37,954 bases of DNA from Smithellaceae bacterium (GTDB lineage: Bacteria > Desulfobacterota > Syntrophia > Syntrophales > Smithellaceae): the NCBI GenBank assembly GCA_030690945.1, contig JAUYFM010000001.1, positions 1 to 37,954 on the forward strand, in the 5' to 3' direction. Positions 1 to 8,600 of the stretch are shown here, in pieces. The notes under the pieces were generated by a model. That model searched no databases, was not told the origin of the DNA, and saw only the letters and a program-made list of their open reading frames with translations. Position 1 is the stretch's first letter; the number at the start of each line of letters is the position of its first letter. The translations under genes were made by a program, and so were the position numbers.

Positions 1-129
1 AATTAAACGACAAATACAATATCAATAAATGGGAATAATATCTCCGCAAAGGTAACCAAGACAGAACTGAAAAGCCCTGATGCATTTCAAACCACATTCG
101 AGAGAGTAGGCGATTATGTTTCTGAAAAT

Positions 130-720
130 ATGACCCGTGTCATGGTGATCGGCGGAGCACTAGTTTGCGCCACTGTCATTGCTATGGGAATTTATTTTTA
201 CTGGAGCTATTACTCCAATTCTGCTTTAAAACTATACGCCAAGGCTCAGGGAAACATTCTCAAAAGCGGGGATAATAAAGAAACTATCAATGAAAATATT
301 AAGATATTCAATGACTTGATTGATAAATATCCTTACAGCTGGAGCGGTCGGATGGCGTATTATCACCTGGGTAATGTTTATTACAATAACGGCGAATTCG
401 ACAGGGCAATCAGCTCCTACGAGAAATTTGTCAGCAAAACCAGAACCGACAAAACGGGCGTTACATTTCTAGCTTTGACATCTCTGGGGTATTTATACGA
501 AGCCAAAAAGGACTTTAAGGAAGCACTAAAGTATTTTGAACAAGCGCAGAGCGCTTATAATATAGGCTTTGAAGTGATTGGATTACGTAACATCGCGCGT
601 GCATATGAAGAATTAAATAATAAAACAAAAGCTCTGGAATACTATAAGAAAGCATTGGAAAAAACAACCGAGCCTGCGGCAACCATTTTTATCAAGCGAA
701 AAATATCCACCCTGAGCTGA
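130..720 (+). CDS. Membrane-anchored TPR protein (5' end uncertain)
   Basis: The product has one N-terminal transmembrane segment (about residues 6-27, Val/Ala/Ile rich, ending in aromatic residues). A soluble domain with tetratricopeptide-type helices follows, for example around residues 72-100 and 108-185 with the typical Y-x-L-G-x-x-Y-Y and A-L-x-Y-Y-x-K-A-L patterns. It resembles YfgM-like TPR proteins that scaffold envelope complexes; that role is inferred from architecture only. The gene lies 21 bases before iorA on the same strand. The annotated ATG at 130 leaves almost no cytoplasmic leader. The frame stays open back to a stop at 4-6, and the upstream codons (from about 40) read like a normal hydrophilic N-terminus, but they contain no ATG, GTG or TTG. 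The true start may therefore be a rare codon (ATC at 40 or CTG at 67), or a base may be missing near 31-33, which would place the ATG at 29 in frame. Confidence 0.75.
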   Translation: MTRVMVIGGALVCATVIAMGIYFYWSYYSNSALKLYAKAQGNILKSGDNKETINENIKIFNDLIDKYPYSWSGRMAYYHLGNVYYNNGEFDRAISSYEKFVSKTRTDKTGVTFLALTSLGYLYEAKKDFKEALKYFEQAQSAYNIGFEVIGLRNIARAYEELNNKTKALEYYKKALEKTTEPAATIFIKRKISTLS

Positions 721-741
721 TTTACACGGAGGCACAAGCAT

Positions 742-2508
742 TTGAAAAAATTATTAATGTCAGGAAACGAAGCCATCGCCCGTGGTGTCTATGAAGCGGG
801 CGTAAGATTTGCAGCAGCCTATCCCGGCACACCCAGTACGGAGATCATGGAAGAGTTTGCAAAATATGACGGTGTTTACGCTGAATGGGCGCCGAACGAA
901 AAAGTTGCGATGGAAGTAGCCATTGGCGCAGCCCTGGGCGGAGCGAGGGCGCTGGCCGTGATGAAGCACGTTGGCGTGAATGTCGCCGCGGACCCGATTT
1001 TTACTGTCAGTTACACGGGCATTGAAGGAGCGTTGGTGATCATCAGCGCCGATGACCCGTCCATGCACAGTTCGCAAAACGAGCAGGATAACCGCAATTA
1101 CGCCAAATTTGCCAAAATTCCCATGCTGGAACCGGCGGACCCTCAGGAAGCTAAAGATTACGTAAGTCTGGCGTTTCAAATCAGCGAACAGTTCGATACG
1201 CCGGTCTTTTTACGTTCGACGACACGTGTTTCTCATTCCAAATCCGTTGTCACGTTAAGCGAACCACAACTACCTGAAGATAAAACGACACTCAAGCATA
1301 ACGCGGGAAAATACGTCATGGTTCCCATCAACGCCCGCACCAGGCGCGTGGAAGTGGAGAAACGCCAGGTGGCTCTCAAGAAGTTCGTTGAGACTTTTCC
1401 AGAAAATAAAATGGAAATCAACGACCCGGAAGTCGGCATCATCACCGCCGGCATGCCATATAATTACGCTAAAGACGTTTTCCCGAATTATTCGTATCTG
1501 AAACTGGGCATGGTCTATCCGCTGCCCGAAAAATTGATTCGTCATTTCGCGTCAAAAGTAAAAAAAATATATGTGGTGGAAGAACTTGATCCTTACCTGG
1601 AAGAACAGATCAAAGCCATGGGAATACCTGTAACCGGCAAGGACATCTTTCCCTATACCAATGAATTTGACCCCGGCGTCATTAAAAACGCAATTAACTC
1701 GGATTTGCAGGGCACTGTTTCTCCCTATAAAGAAAGTCTTGCGCAGCGTCCGCCAAATCTTTGCCCCGGCTGTCCGCATCGTGGTTTGTTTTACGCGCTC
1801 AAAAAATCAAAAGCCTATGTCCATGGTGATATTGGCTGTTATACCCTGTCTTATTTGAAACCGCTGGAAGGATTGCATTCCTGCATCTGCATGGGCGCAA
1901 GTATCGGCATGGCCCACGGCATGAGCAAAGCCCTGAAGGAAAAAGGGAAGGGCAAGGTGGTGGGCGTGATTGGCGATTCCACATTCCTGCATTCCGGCAT
2001 AACCTCGCTTTTGAATATGGCCTACAATAACAGTGACGCTTTGATCATCATTCTGGATAACAGCACGACAGCTATGACCGGTATGCAGGAGCATCCGGGA
2101 ACTGGCTATACCCTCATGGGAAAAGAGGCCAAAAAAGTTAATCTAAATGTTTTAGTATCTGCGCTAGGCATTCAAAATATAAGGGTTATCGATCCGTACA
2201 ATTTAAAAGAAACCAAAAACGCGATCAAGGAGGAACTGGCCAGTTCCGGTCCATCCGTCATCATTGCCCAGAGACCTTGCGCTTTGTTTAAAAGGGCAAA
2301 TATCAAACCACAGCCACCTCTGAAAGTTGATGCGGATAAGTGTGAAGGGTGCAAATCTTGTCTGGGGCTCAATTGTCCGCCGATTTCCTGGAAAAAAGGC
2401 GTGACCAAGAAAGACTCCAAGCGCACGGGCATCTCATTTATTGATGAAACATTTTGTAATGGTTGCGGTTTATGCGCTCAAGTCTGTAAATTCGGCGCGA
2501 TCAGTTAA
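742..2508 (+). CDS. iorA: Indolepyruvate ferredoxin oxidoreductase, alpha subunit
   Basis: This is the TPP-dependent subunit that oxidatively decarboxylates aryl-pyruvates (indolepyruvate, phenylpyruvate) to aryl-acetyl-CoA and reduces ferredoxin, in anaerobic aromatic amino acid metabolism. At 588 residues it has the family's usual length. The N-terminal pyrimidine-binding half starts near residue 5. The TPP-binding half carries a CPGCPHRG motif near 343 and a GDSTFLHSG segment near 412 followed by an Asn-containing stretch (LDNSTTAMTG). Two [4Fe-4S] sites sit at the C-terminus: C534-x2-C-x2-C-x4-C-P and C572-x2-C-x2-C-x3-C. The start is TTG at 742, chosen because a GGAGG-type site at 728-732 is well spaced. 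iorB follows after 11 bases, as expected for a two-subunit enzyme. In a syntroph it could work in either direction; the substrate cannot be settled from sequence. Confidence 0.95.
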   Translation: MKKLLMSGNEAIARGVYEAGVRFAAAYPGTPSTEIMEEFAKYDGVYAEWAPNEKVAMEVAIGAALGGARALAVMKHVGVNVAADPIFTVSYTGIEGALVIISADDPSMHSSQNEQDNRNYAKFAKIPMLEPADPQEAKDYVSLAFQISEQFDTPVFLRSTTRVSHSKSVVTLSEPQLPEDKTTLKHNAGKYVMVPINARTRRVEVEKRQVALKKFVETFPENKMEINDPEVGIITAGMPYNYAKDVFPNYSYLKLGMVYPLPEKLIRHFASKVKKIYVVEELDPYLEEQIKAMGIPVTGKDIFPYTNEFDPGVIKNAINSDLQGTVSPYKESLAQRPPNLCPGCPHRGLFYALKKSKAYVHGDIGCYTLSYLKPLEGLHSCICMGASIGMAHGMSKALKEKGKGKVVGVIGDSTFLHSGITSLLNMAYNNSDALIIILDNSTTAMTGMQEHPGTGYTLMGKEAKKVNLNVLVSALGIQNIRVIDPYNLKETKNAIKEELASSGPSVIIAQRPCALFKRANIKPQPPLKVDADKCEGCKSCLGLNCPPISWKKGVTKKDSKRTGISFIDETFCNGCGLCAQVCKFGAIS

Positions 2509-2519
2509 GGAAAAGGGAA

Positions 2520-3107
2520 ATGTCAATGATTGATTCCAAAGTAAAAAGCATATTATTCGCCGGTGTCGGCGGTCAGGGAATATTAAGGGCCAGTGATATC
2601 ATGTGTATGGCCATGATGGAAGCGGGTTTCGATGTTAAAAAAAGTGAAGTCCACGGAATGGCGCAACGCGGCGGCTGCGTAACCAGCCACGTGCGATACG
2701 GCGTGAAGGTCTATTCACCGCTAGCCGAATCCGGAAGTATCGAAACACTTGTTTCCTTTGAGAAAATGGAAACGCTACGCTATCTGAAATTCTTAACCAA
2801 AGAGGCATCTATCATTCTCAATACGGAAGAAATATATCCTCCGGCAGTCAATATGGGTGACGCGGATTATCCTCATGATGTAATTGGTTTTTTAAAGAAT
2901 CATTACCCTAAGGTAATCGCGTTTAACGCAGCAGAACTGGCGCAAAAAGCCGGCAACATCAAAGCGGCCAACGTCGTCCTTCTGGGTGCGGTATCTAATC
3001 TGATGAACGTCGAAAAGTCCGTTTGGGAAAGTGTTATTAAGGAATCCTTCCCAAAAAAATTGATAAAATTGAACTTGGACGCTTTTCAAATGGGTATCGC
3101 TGCTTAA
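2520..3107 (+). CDS. iorB: Indolepyruvate ferredoxin oxidoreductase, beta subunit
   Basis: This is the gamma-type subunit of the 2-oxoacid:ferredoxin oxidoreductase superfamily and partner of IorA in the cytoplasmic complex. The 195-residue product shows the family glycine signature GVGGQGILRASD near residues 16-27 and the conserved EVHGMAQRGG segment near 42-52. There are no iron-sulfur motifs, consistent with the clusters residing in IorA. The ATG at 2520 is preceded by a purine-rich AAGGAAAAGGGA site; an in-frame ATG at 2526 is an alternative. Separation from iorA is 11 bases, so the two are surely cotranscribed. Confidence 0.94.
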   Translation: MSMIDSKVKSILFAGVGGQGILRASDIMCMAMMEAGFDVKKSEVHGMAQRGGCVTSHVRYGVKVYSPLAESGSIETLVSFEKMETLRYLKFLTKEASIILNTEEIYPPAVNMGDADYPHDVIGFLKNHYPKVIAFNAAELAQKAGNIKAANVVLLGAVSNLMNVEKSVWESVIKESFPKKLIKLNLDAFQMGIAA

Positions 3108-3148
3108 ATTAGCCGCAATACTTCTAACAAAGGAACATTGAAAAGATT

Positions 3149-4108
3149 ATGGCAGAAGACTACTATCAAGTATTAGGCGTCGATAAAAAAGCATCCCCCG
3201 ATGAGATAAAAAAAGCATACCGCAAACTGGCGGTAAAATGGCATCCCGACAAAAATCCCAATAATAAAGCAGCTTCTGAAGAAAAATTCAAAAAAATCAG
3301 CGAAGCTTATGCCGTTTTGAGTGATGCGAAGAAGCGCGAGCAATACGACCAATTCGGTTCTGCAGACCAGTTTCGTCAACAATATTCCCAGGAAGATATT
3401 TTCCGTAATTTTGATCTGGATGAAATATTACGAAGCTTTGGTTTTGGCAGTGGCGGAAGAGGGGGAGGTAGAACAACTTTTCGAACCGGCGGTAGAAGAG
3501 GCGGCAGCGGATCGCAAAATTATGACGATCCCTTCTCTGGCATATTCGGCGGCGGTGGTGGCAGTCAGTATGCTAATATGCCACAAAAAGGCCAGGATGC
3601 AGAGTATAATTTATCAATATCATTAGAAGAAGCAGTATTTGGCGCTGACAAAAAGATTTCTCTGCAAATGGAAAATCGTATTGAAGATATCAGTGTAAAA
3701 ATACCGTCTGGAATCAGCACCGGAAAGAAATTGAGGCTACCCGGAAAAGGACTCGCAGATTTTAGTGGCGGTCCAAATGGCGATTTATATTTAAATATTA
3801 ACGTAATGCCTCATCCGATTTTTGCCCGTGACGGCAATGATCTATATATCGAAAAGACGATAAAGTTTACCCAGGCAGGCCTGGGAACGACTATAGATGT
3901 TCCGACTTTGGACGGAACATCGAAAAGATTGAAGATTGCCCCCGGCACACAAAACAACACCAAAATCCGGATGAAGGGTTTTGGCTTACCTGGACTCAAG
4001 GGCGCCGCCAAAGGCGACCAATATATAAAAATTAATGTCGAAGTTCCGAAAAAGCTCACGGACAAACAGATGAAGTTAATTGAACAGTTAGCGGCAGAAG
4101 GGATTTAA
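3149..4108 (+). CDS. DnaJ-family co-chaperone, CbpA-like (no zinc finger)
   Basis: This is an Hsp40 co-chaperone that stimulates DnaK ATPase and delivers unfolded clients. The J domain occupies residues 5-70 with the essential HPD at 32-34. A G/F-rich linker with long Gly runs follows (about 97-145), and then two beta-barrel C-terminal domains (about 150-310). The CxxCxGxG zinc-finger repeats of classical DnaJ are absent, so this is a type II (CbpA/DnaJB) protein; 319 residues is typical. It starts 41 bases after iorB with an AAAGGA site at 3129-3134, rather distant from the ATG. A strong terminator lies 51 bases after the stop, so it is the last gene of the plus-strand unit. A DNA-binding role like that of E. 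coli CbpA cannot be judged. Confidence 0.92.
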   Translation: MAEDYYQVLGVDKKASPDEIKKAYRKLAVKWHPDKNPNNKAASEEKFKKISEAYAVLSDAKKREQYDQFGSADQFRQQYSQEDIFRNFDLDEILRSFGFGSGGRGGGRTTFRTGGRRGGSGSQNYDDPFSGIFGGGGGSQYANMPQKGQDAEYNLSISLEEAVFGADKKISLQMENRIEDISVKIPSGISTGKKLRLPGKGLADFSGGPNGDLYLNINVMPHPIFARDGNDLYIEKTIKFTQAGLGTTIDVPTLDGTSKRLKIAPGTQNNTKIRMKGFGLPGLKGAAKGDQYIKINVEVPKKLTDKQMKLIEQLAAEGI

Positions 4109-4113
4109 AGAAA

Positions 4114-4149
4114 GAAGGCTGAAGACCAATAGACTGAAGGCTGAAGATT
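4114..4149. repeat. Degenerate heptanucleotide repeat array 1
   Basis: The region reads as near-tandem 7-mers: GAAGGCT, GAAGACC, (A)ATAGACT, GAAGGCT, GAAGATT. The same unit in inverted orientation forms array 2 at 4697-4724. The exact 13-mer CTGAAGGCTGAAG at 4134-4146 recurs inverted at 4700-4712. The array lies between the dnaJ-like stop and its terminator. Confidence 0.6.
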
Positions 4150-4158
4150 TATTTTGAG

Positions 4159-4199
4159 CGGCATATTATTTCATATCAAGAGAATATGCCGTTTTTTTT
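4159..4199 (+). terminator. Rho-independent terminator after the dnaJ-like gene
   Basis: A perfect 9-bp stem CGGCATATT (4159-4167) / AATATGCCG (4183-4191) with a 15-base loop is followed directly by eight T (4192-4199). The orientation suits the plus-strand iorAB-dnaJ unit. Confidence 0.9.
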
Positions 4200-4268
4200 A
4201 ATTTCAGGAGTCCACTTCCCGAATCAATAAATTTTATCTTAGGTCTGATAAGATATGTTATGTAAACA

Positions 4269-4682
4269 TTAGATAGATTTATCTTTAGCTTTGAATATGG
4301 AAAAAGTACCAAGGGCTTTGGCGACCAAAATATCATCCTGTTTTATTTCCGCCTCCAGAACTGCGATGTTTTTTCCTTTTTGGATGATTTTTGTGTCGCA
4401 GATAAGTGTCGTAGCCGGGGCCGGTTTTAAATAGTTGATTTTAATTTCAATGGTTGCGGCTTCCTGGTCCTTTTTAAGTGTCGAATAAACGGCAACACCC
4501 ATGCCGATATCCGCCAGCGAGTATATCACACCGCCATGAACTGTTTTGTGAGAATTCCGGAAATTATCTTTTATTTTCAATGATAATTGGCACGTTCCGC
4601 TTTCCAATTTCAATACGTCCAAGCCCAGAAGCTTTATAAATGGGCTTCGTTCTCTTAAAATTTCAGTATATTCCAAAACCAT
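4269..4682 (-). CDS. PaaI-like hotdog-fold thioesterase
   Basis: This is a 137-residue single hotdog domain of the PaaI/acyl-CoA thioesterase group. The helix motif N43-S-H-K-T-V-H49-G-G, followed by Asp58 in SLADIG, matches the catalytic HGG...D region of PaaI-type enzymes that hydrolyse (aryl)acyl-CoA thioesters in the cytoplasm. The substrate is unknown. With iorAB nearby, an arylacetyl-CoA is possible, but the genes are on opposite strands and not cotranscribed. The ATG at 4682 is preceded by an excellent AAGGAGT site. It lies 43 bases downstream of the UPF0280 gene on the same strand, and the gap is filled by heptanucleotide repeats. Confidence 0.85.
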   Translation of the reverse strand: MVLEYTEILRERSPFIKLLGLDVLKLESGTCQLSLKIKDNFRNSHKTVHGGVIYSLADIGMGVAVYSTLKKDQEAATIEIKINYLKPAPATTLICDTKIIQKGKNIAVLEAEIKQDDILVAKALGTFSIFKAKDKSI

Positions 4683-4696
4683 GAATTTACTCCTTT

Positions 4697-4724
4697 ATCC
4701 TTCAGCCTTCAGACTTTAGCCTTC
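4697..4724. repeat. Heptanucleotide repeat array 2
   Basis: Four consecutive 7-mers on plus: ATCCTTC, AGCCTTC, AGACTTT, AGCCTTC. This is the inverse complement of array 1 (4114-4149), so the two arrays flank the thioesterase gene as inverted copies. A shorter copy, CTTCAGCCTTC, is at 5595-5605. Confidence 0.6.
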
Positions 4725-4725
4725 T

Positions 4726-5445
4726 TTAAATGAACTCCACCTCTCCTACTGCTCCCATGTCGCTGCCGCGGATAATGACGATCCCCTTGACTCCGGGAAT
4801 TTTTATTCCGTAATCCAGGGCGGGTTTAATGTCTTTTTTGCTTTTTAATCGGTTGCCAATGGCGGAGGCTGCAGCATCGGCTAGTGTTGCGGATCTGGAA
4901 ATGACGCAGACAGCGTCGGCGATTCCAAAGCTCAGGGATGGACCGACCGTGGCGGATGATGTGCAAATTCCAAGTGGCGTTTCTTCTGGTTTTACAATAA
5001 TATTAACTTTATAACTTAAAGTAGATTCTCCGGCGTAAATGGCGACGGTTAGTTTGTTTTTTGACCGAATAAAAATGTCTCCACCATTTTCGATAATGAT
5101 GTTTTCAGTCTGGTCGAGGAGGTCAGATCCCACAAATTCGGATACGGCACCGGCGACCGAGGCCATCGGCCCTACCCCGCAGATTTTTGATCTGGCGATC
5201 ATGTCCCTGACAATTGGAGGGGCTAAATCGTCCTCGGGAAACGGTAAGAGTGATGTACGGAATTCGGGATGGATTTTAATGTAGGTTTCTAAAGAGTGCC
5301 GATGTTGAATTAATGATTTTTCAGCCGCAGCGGCCAGGTTGGTGTCCGAACTTATAAACAGATCACTTTCGGAAATTTTTATATTATATGAAGTTAGATT
5401 ATCTTTATTAATTAATGATCTATATATTCTTTCTTCATACAACAT
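4726..5445 (-). CDS. UPF0280 family protein (ApbE-like fold)
   Basis: The 239-residue protein matches the UPF0280 family pattern. It has an N-terminal Y-R segment and a central P-x-V-x-x-M-x-x-A-S/R...GVGPMASVAGA stretch at about residues 79-103. Next comes ENGGDIF near 118-125, a motif shared with ApbE/FAD:protein FMN transferases. A Gly/Ser/Ala-rich GICTSSATVGPSLSFG...DAVCV segment follows. The biochemical function is unproven; the ApbE resemblance suggests flavin or nucleotide handling. There is no signal peptide, so it is cytoplasmic. The ATG at 5445 has no obvious Shine-Dalgarno sequence upstream (AT-rich leader). It probably forms a two-gene unit with the downstream thioesterase. Confidence 0.85.
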   Translation of the reverse strand: MLYEERIYRSLINKDNLTSYNIKISESDLFISSDTNLAAAAEKSLIQHRHSLETYIKIHPEFRTSLLPFPEDDLAPPIVRDMIARSKICGVGPMASVAGAVSEFVGSDLLDQTENIIIENGGDIFIRSKNKLTVAIYAGESTLSYKVNIIVKPEETPLGICTSSATVGPSLSFGIADAVCVISRSATLADAAASAIGNRLKSKKDIKPALDYGIKIPGVKGIVIIRGSDMGAVGEVEFI

Positions 5446-5530
5446 ATTATATATTTATCAACAATTTATTTTGTGGTCGTTTGGTCTCATGTTTCATGTA
5501 AAGGTTTCAAACCGTTCCCAATATTTAGAG

Positions 5531-5562
5531 ATTGCCACGCAGACCAAGGGTCTGCTCGCAAT
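5531..5562. repeat. REP-like imperfect palindrome
   Basis: ATTGC...GCAGACC (5531-5545), a 3-base spacer, then GGTCTGC...GCAAT (5549-5562): two nested arms of 7 and 5 bp with a small internal mismatch. The text resembles the 'ATTGC...CGCAATGAC' palindromic dispersed repeats found in intergenic regions of many bacterial genomes. Copy number cannot be judged from one window. Confidence 0.5.
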
Positions 5563-5622
5563 GACAATTAAAATGTGGAAATTGACGTTTTTTACTTCAG
5601 CCTTCGGCCTCGCGCCCCCTTG

Positions 5623-5656
5623 TGTTACCCTAACCACCAAGGTGGTTAGGGTAACA
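5623..5656. repeat. Perfect 16-bp inverted repeat between dnaE and the UPF0280 gene
   Basis: The left arm at 5623-5638 (TGTTACCCTAACCACC) is exactly complementary to the right arm at 5641-5656, with only two A between. It starts 21 bases beyond the dnaE stop on the dnaE transcript. It would form a very stable hairpin, but no T-tract follows on either strand, so it is not a standard intrinsic terminator. It could be a 3'-end stabiliser or part of a dispersed element. Confidence 0.75.
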
Positions 5657-5677
5657 GTCTGACAGTCTTCGGCATTT

Positions 5678-8600
5678 TTAACAATAAATCGTAGCGCCCT
5701 CCCCTAATATCCCGTCCGCTTCCCGTTGTAGCCTGTCACAAATATCGAGTCTGGTCTGTTCTCCAAGCCTTACGATGGTTTCACTTTTTCCATCAAGAAT
5801 ATGAATGTAACCTTCGTATTTACCGTTGTATTTCTTTATTGTGTTGTACAGGGATTTAATATTTTCCGGGGATACTTTTCCCGTATCAATCATAAAACGA
5901 ACCTGTTTATAGGGATTTTCCAGGGCTTTAGTCAGAGGGACTACATCCTGAGCAATAATCTTGAGCGATTCATCGCCGACGTCGATAATACCATGAATAA
6001 CAACCGGCTCATCGGCATGAAGCAGTTCATAATACTTCTTATAAATATCTGCCCAGAAGATAATGCTGACTGAACCCTGCAAATCTTCCAAGATGACATT
6101 GCACATCACATCTTTTTTCCTAGTCAGTCTTTCGGCAAGTGAGCTGATCACTCCGGCAATGGTTATGGCGTCCTTATCGTGTTTCGTGCTTAAGGTAATG
6201 GAATTCGCATTGGTGACCAGTTTTAATTTATCTGTATAACCATGTAATGGATGACCGGTAATGTAAAAGCCAAGCGTTTCTTTCTCGATGGAGAGCAGTT
6301 CTTTCCGATCCCATTCAGGAAGATTGGGAATCTGGAAAGATGATCCGCCATTGGCTTTAGAGGTATCCACAGCGTCCAGCTGATCAAAGATACTTGCCTG
6401 GTTGCTTAGTAATTCTTTTTGTTTACGTTGTGCTTCTTCCATGGCCTGGTCCAGACATTCCATGAGCTGTCGGCGGTAGCAACCCAGCGAATCAAAGGAA
6501 CCGCATTTAATCAGGCTTTCAATAACTCTTCTATTTACTTTGCGCAAATCGACACGGCTTAGAAAATCCATGAAGGAGGTAAAATTTGCTTCCTGGCGCA
6601 TGGCGATGACCGATTCGATGGCCGCTTCACCAACATTTTTAACGGCTGCCAGACCAAAACGGATATTTTCCCCCGAAATGCTGAAATCTTTTTGCGATTC
6701 GTTGATGTCCGGCGGCAGAATGTTGATGCCCATTTCCTTGCAGTTGGACATGTGTTTGATGATCTTGTCACGGTTGTCTTTTTCACTGGTCAAGAGCGCG
6801 GCCATAAAGGCAACTGGATAATGCGTTTTCAGATAGGCTGTCTGATACGTGATAATCGAATAAGCGGCACTATGCGACTTATTGAAACCATATTCAGCGA
6901 AGGTCTCCATCTGATCCCAGATAATTTTCGCTTTGTTTTCTTTAATGTTTTTCTTTTTCGCGCCTTCAAGAAACCTGGGTTTCTCTTTTTCCATCGCCGC
7001 AACTTGCTTCTTGCCCATCACCTTGCGCAGTGTGTCGGCTTGAGCCATGGTGTAGCCGCCGATTACGTTGGCAATTTGCATGACCTGTTCCTGATAAAGG
7101 ATGATACCATAGGTTTCTTTCAGAATCGATTCAAGCTGAGGCAGCTCATAGGTGATTTGAGTCTTGCCCTGCTTACGTGAGATAAATTCAGGTATCATTT
7201 TCATGGGACCTGGGCGATACGCCGCAATTAAAGCAATGATATCTTCAATGCGATCAGGTTTAAAATTGACCAGAAGGTCCTTCATACCAGAGCTTTCCAA
7301 CTGGAAGACACCGTCCGTATCGCCTTTCATCAATAGTTGATAAGTTTCCGGATCATCGAGAGGCAAATTATTGATGTCAATGTCAAGATTATGTGATTCC
7401 TTGATAAAATTCAGAGCGTTTTTAATCACTGTCAGGGTTTTAAGCCCCAGAAAATCAAACTTAGTCAGCCCAACTGCCTCAATATCTTTCATGGAATATT
7501 GAGAAACGATATCGTCTTTTGGGGCAAAAAGCGGCACCCTTTCGACCAGCGGCGCATCCGAGATCACCACACCGGCAGCATGAATCGAAGAATGGCGGTT
7601 GAGACCCTCCAGAACCAGTGAAAGTGACAATACTTTGTCGATTTGCGGGTTCTTCTTGCGCTCCTCTGCAAACCGGGGCTCCATTTTGAACGCCTCCGCC
7701 AGCGTTATATTTAAAACGTTGGGTACCAGTTTGGCAATACGATCCGCGTCTCCGTAAGGAATGTTGAGCGCGCGCCCGACGTCCCGGATCACGCCTTTGG
7801 CCATCATCTTTCCAAAAGTGCAGATTTGCGTGACTTTATCTTTACCGTATTTCTCCGTTACGTATTTGATGATTTCGCCGCGGCGTTCCTGGCAGAAATC
7901 AATATCAATATCCGGCATGCTGATACGATCAGGATTCAGAAATCTTTCAAAAAACAACCCGTAACGAAGAGGATCAATATCGGTAATGCGGATAGCGTAG
8001 GCCACAAGAGAACCCGCAGCGGAACCGCGTCCGGGTCCGACAGGAACGTCATTGTGTCTGGCGTGTTTGATAAAATCTGAAACGATCAGAAAATAACCGG
8101 CAAATCCCATCTTTTTAATGATTTCCAACTCTAAACGCAGGCGTTTGTTATATTTTTCCCGAACAGCCGTCTCGTCCTCTTTCTGATATTTCATAATAAT
8201 CGGCAGGAGCTTATTCAGTCCTTCTACCGACTTGCGTTCCAGATAATCTTCAAGGGATTCCTCGGGGTTTTTGACTTCAAATTTCGGCAAATAGAACTTG
8301 CCGAATTCAAAAGTCAGGTTGCAGCGTTCTGCAATGCTCACCGTGTTGGCTATTGCCTCCGGTGTTGCGGCAAAAAGTGCCTGCATTTCCTCCGGGGATT
8401 TTACATAAAACTGATCCGATGTCATCGACATCCGGTCGTTGTCTTCGATGGTTTTTCCTGTTTGGATACACAAAAGAACATTATGCGCCTCGGCATGGTC
8501 GGCATTCAGATAATGACAGTCGTTGGTGGCGATCAACGGAATGGACAGTTCTTTGCTCAGTTCAATCAAACCCTGGTTGGCAATCTTCTGCTCGGGAATA

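Noticed and set aside
5623-5656. Telomere-like CCCTAA/TTAGGG text
   Set aside because: Only two half-copies inside a palindrome, in a bacterial context; no tandem array.
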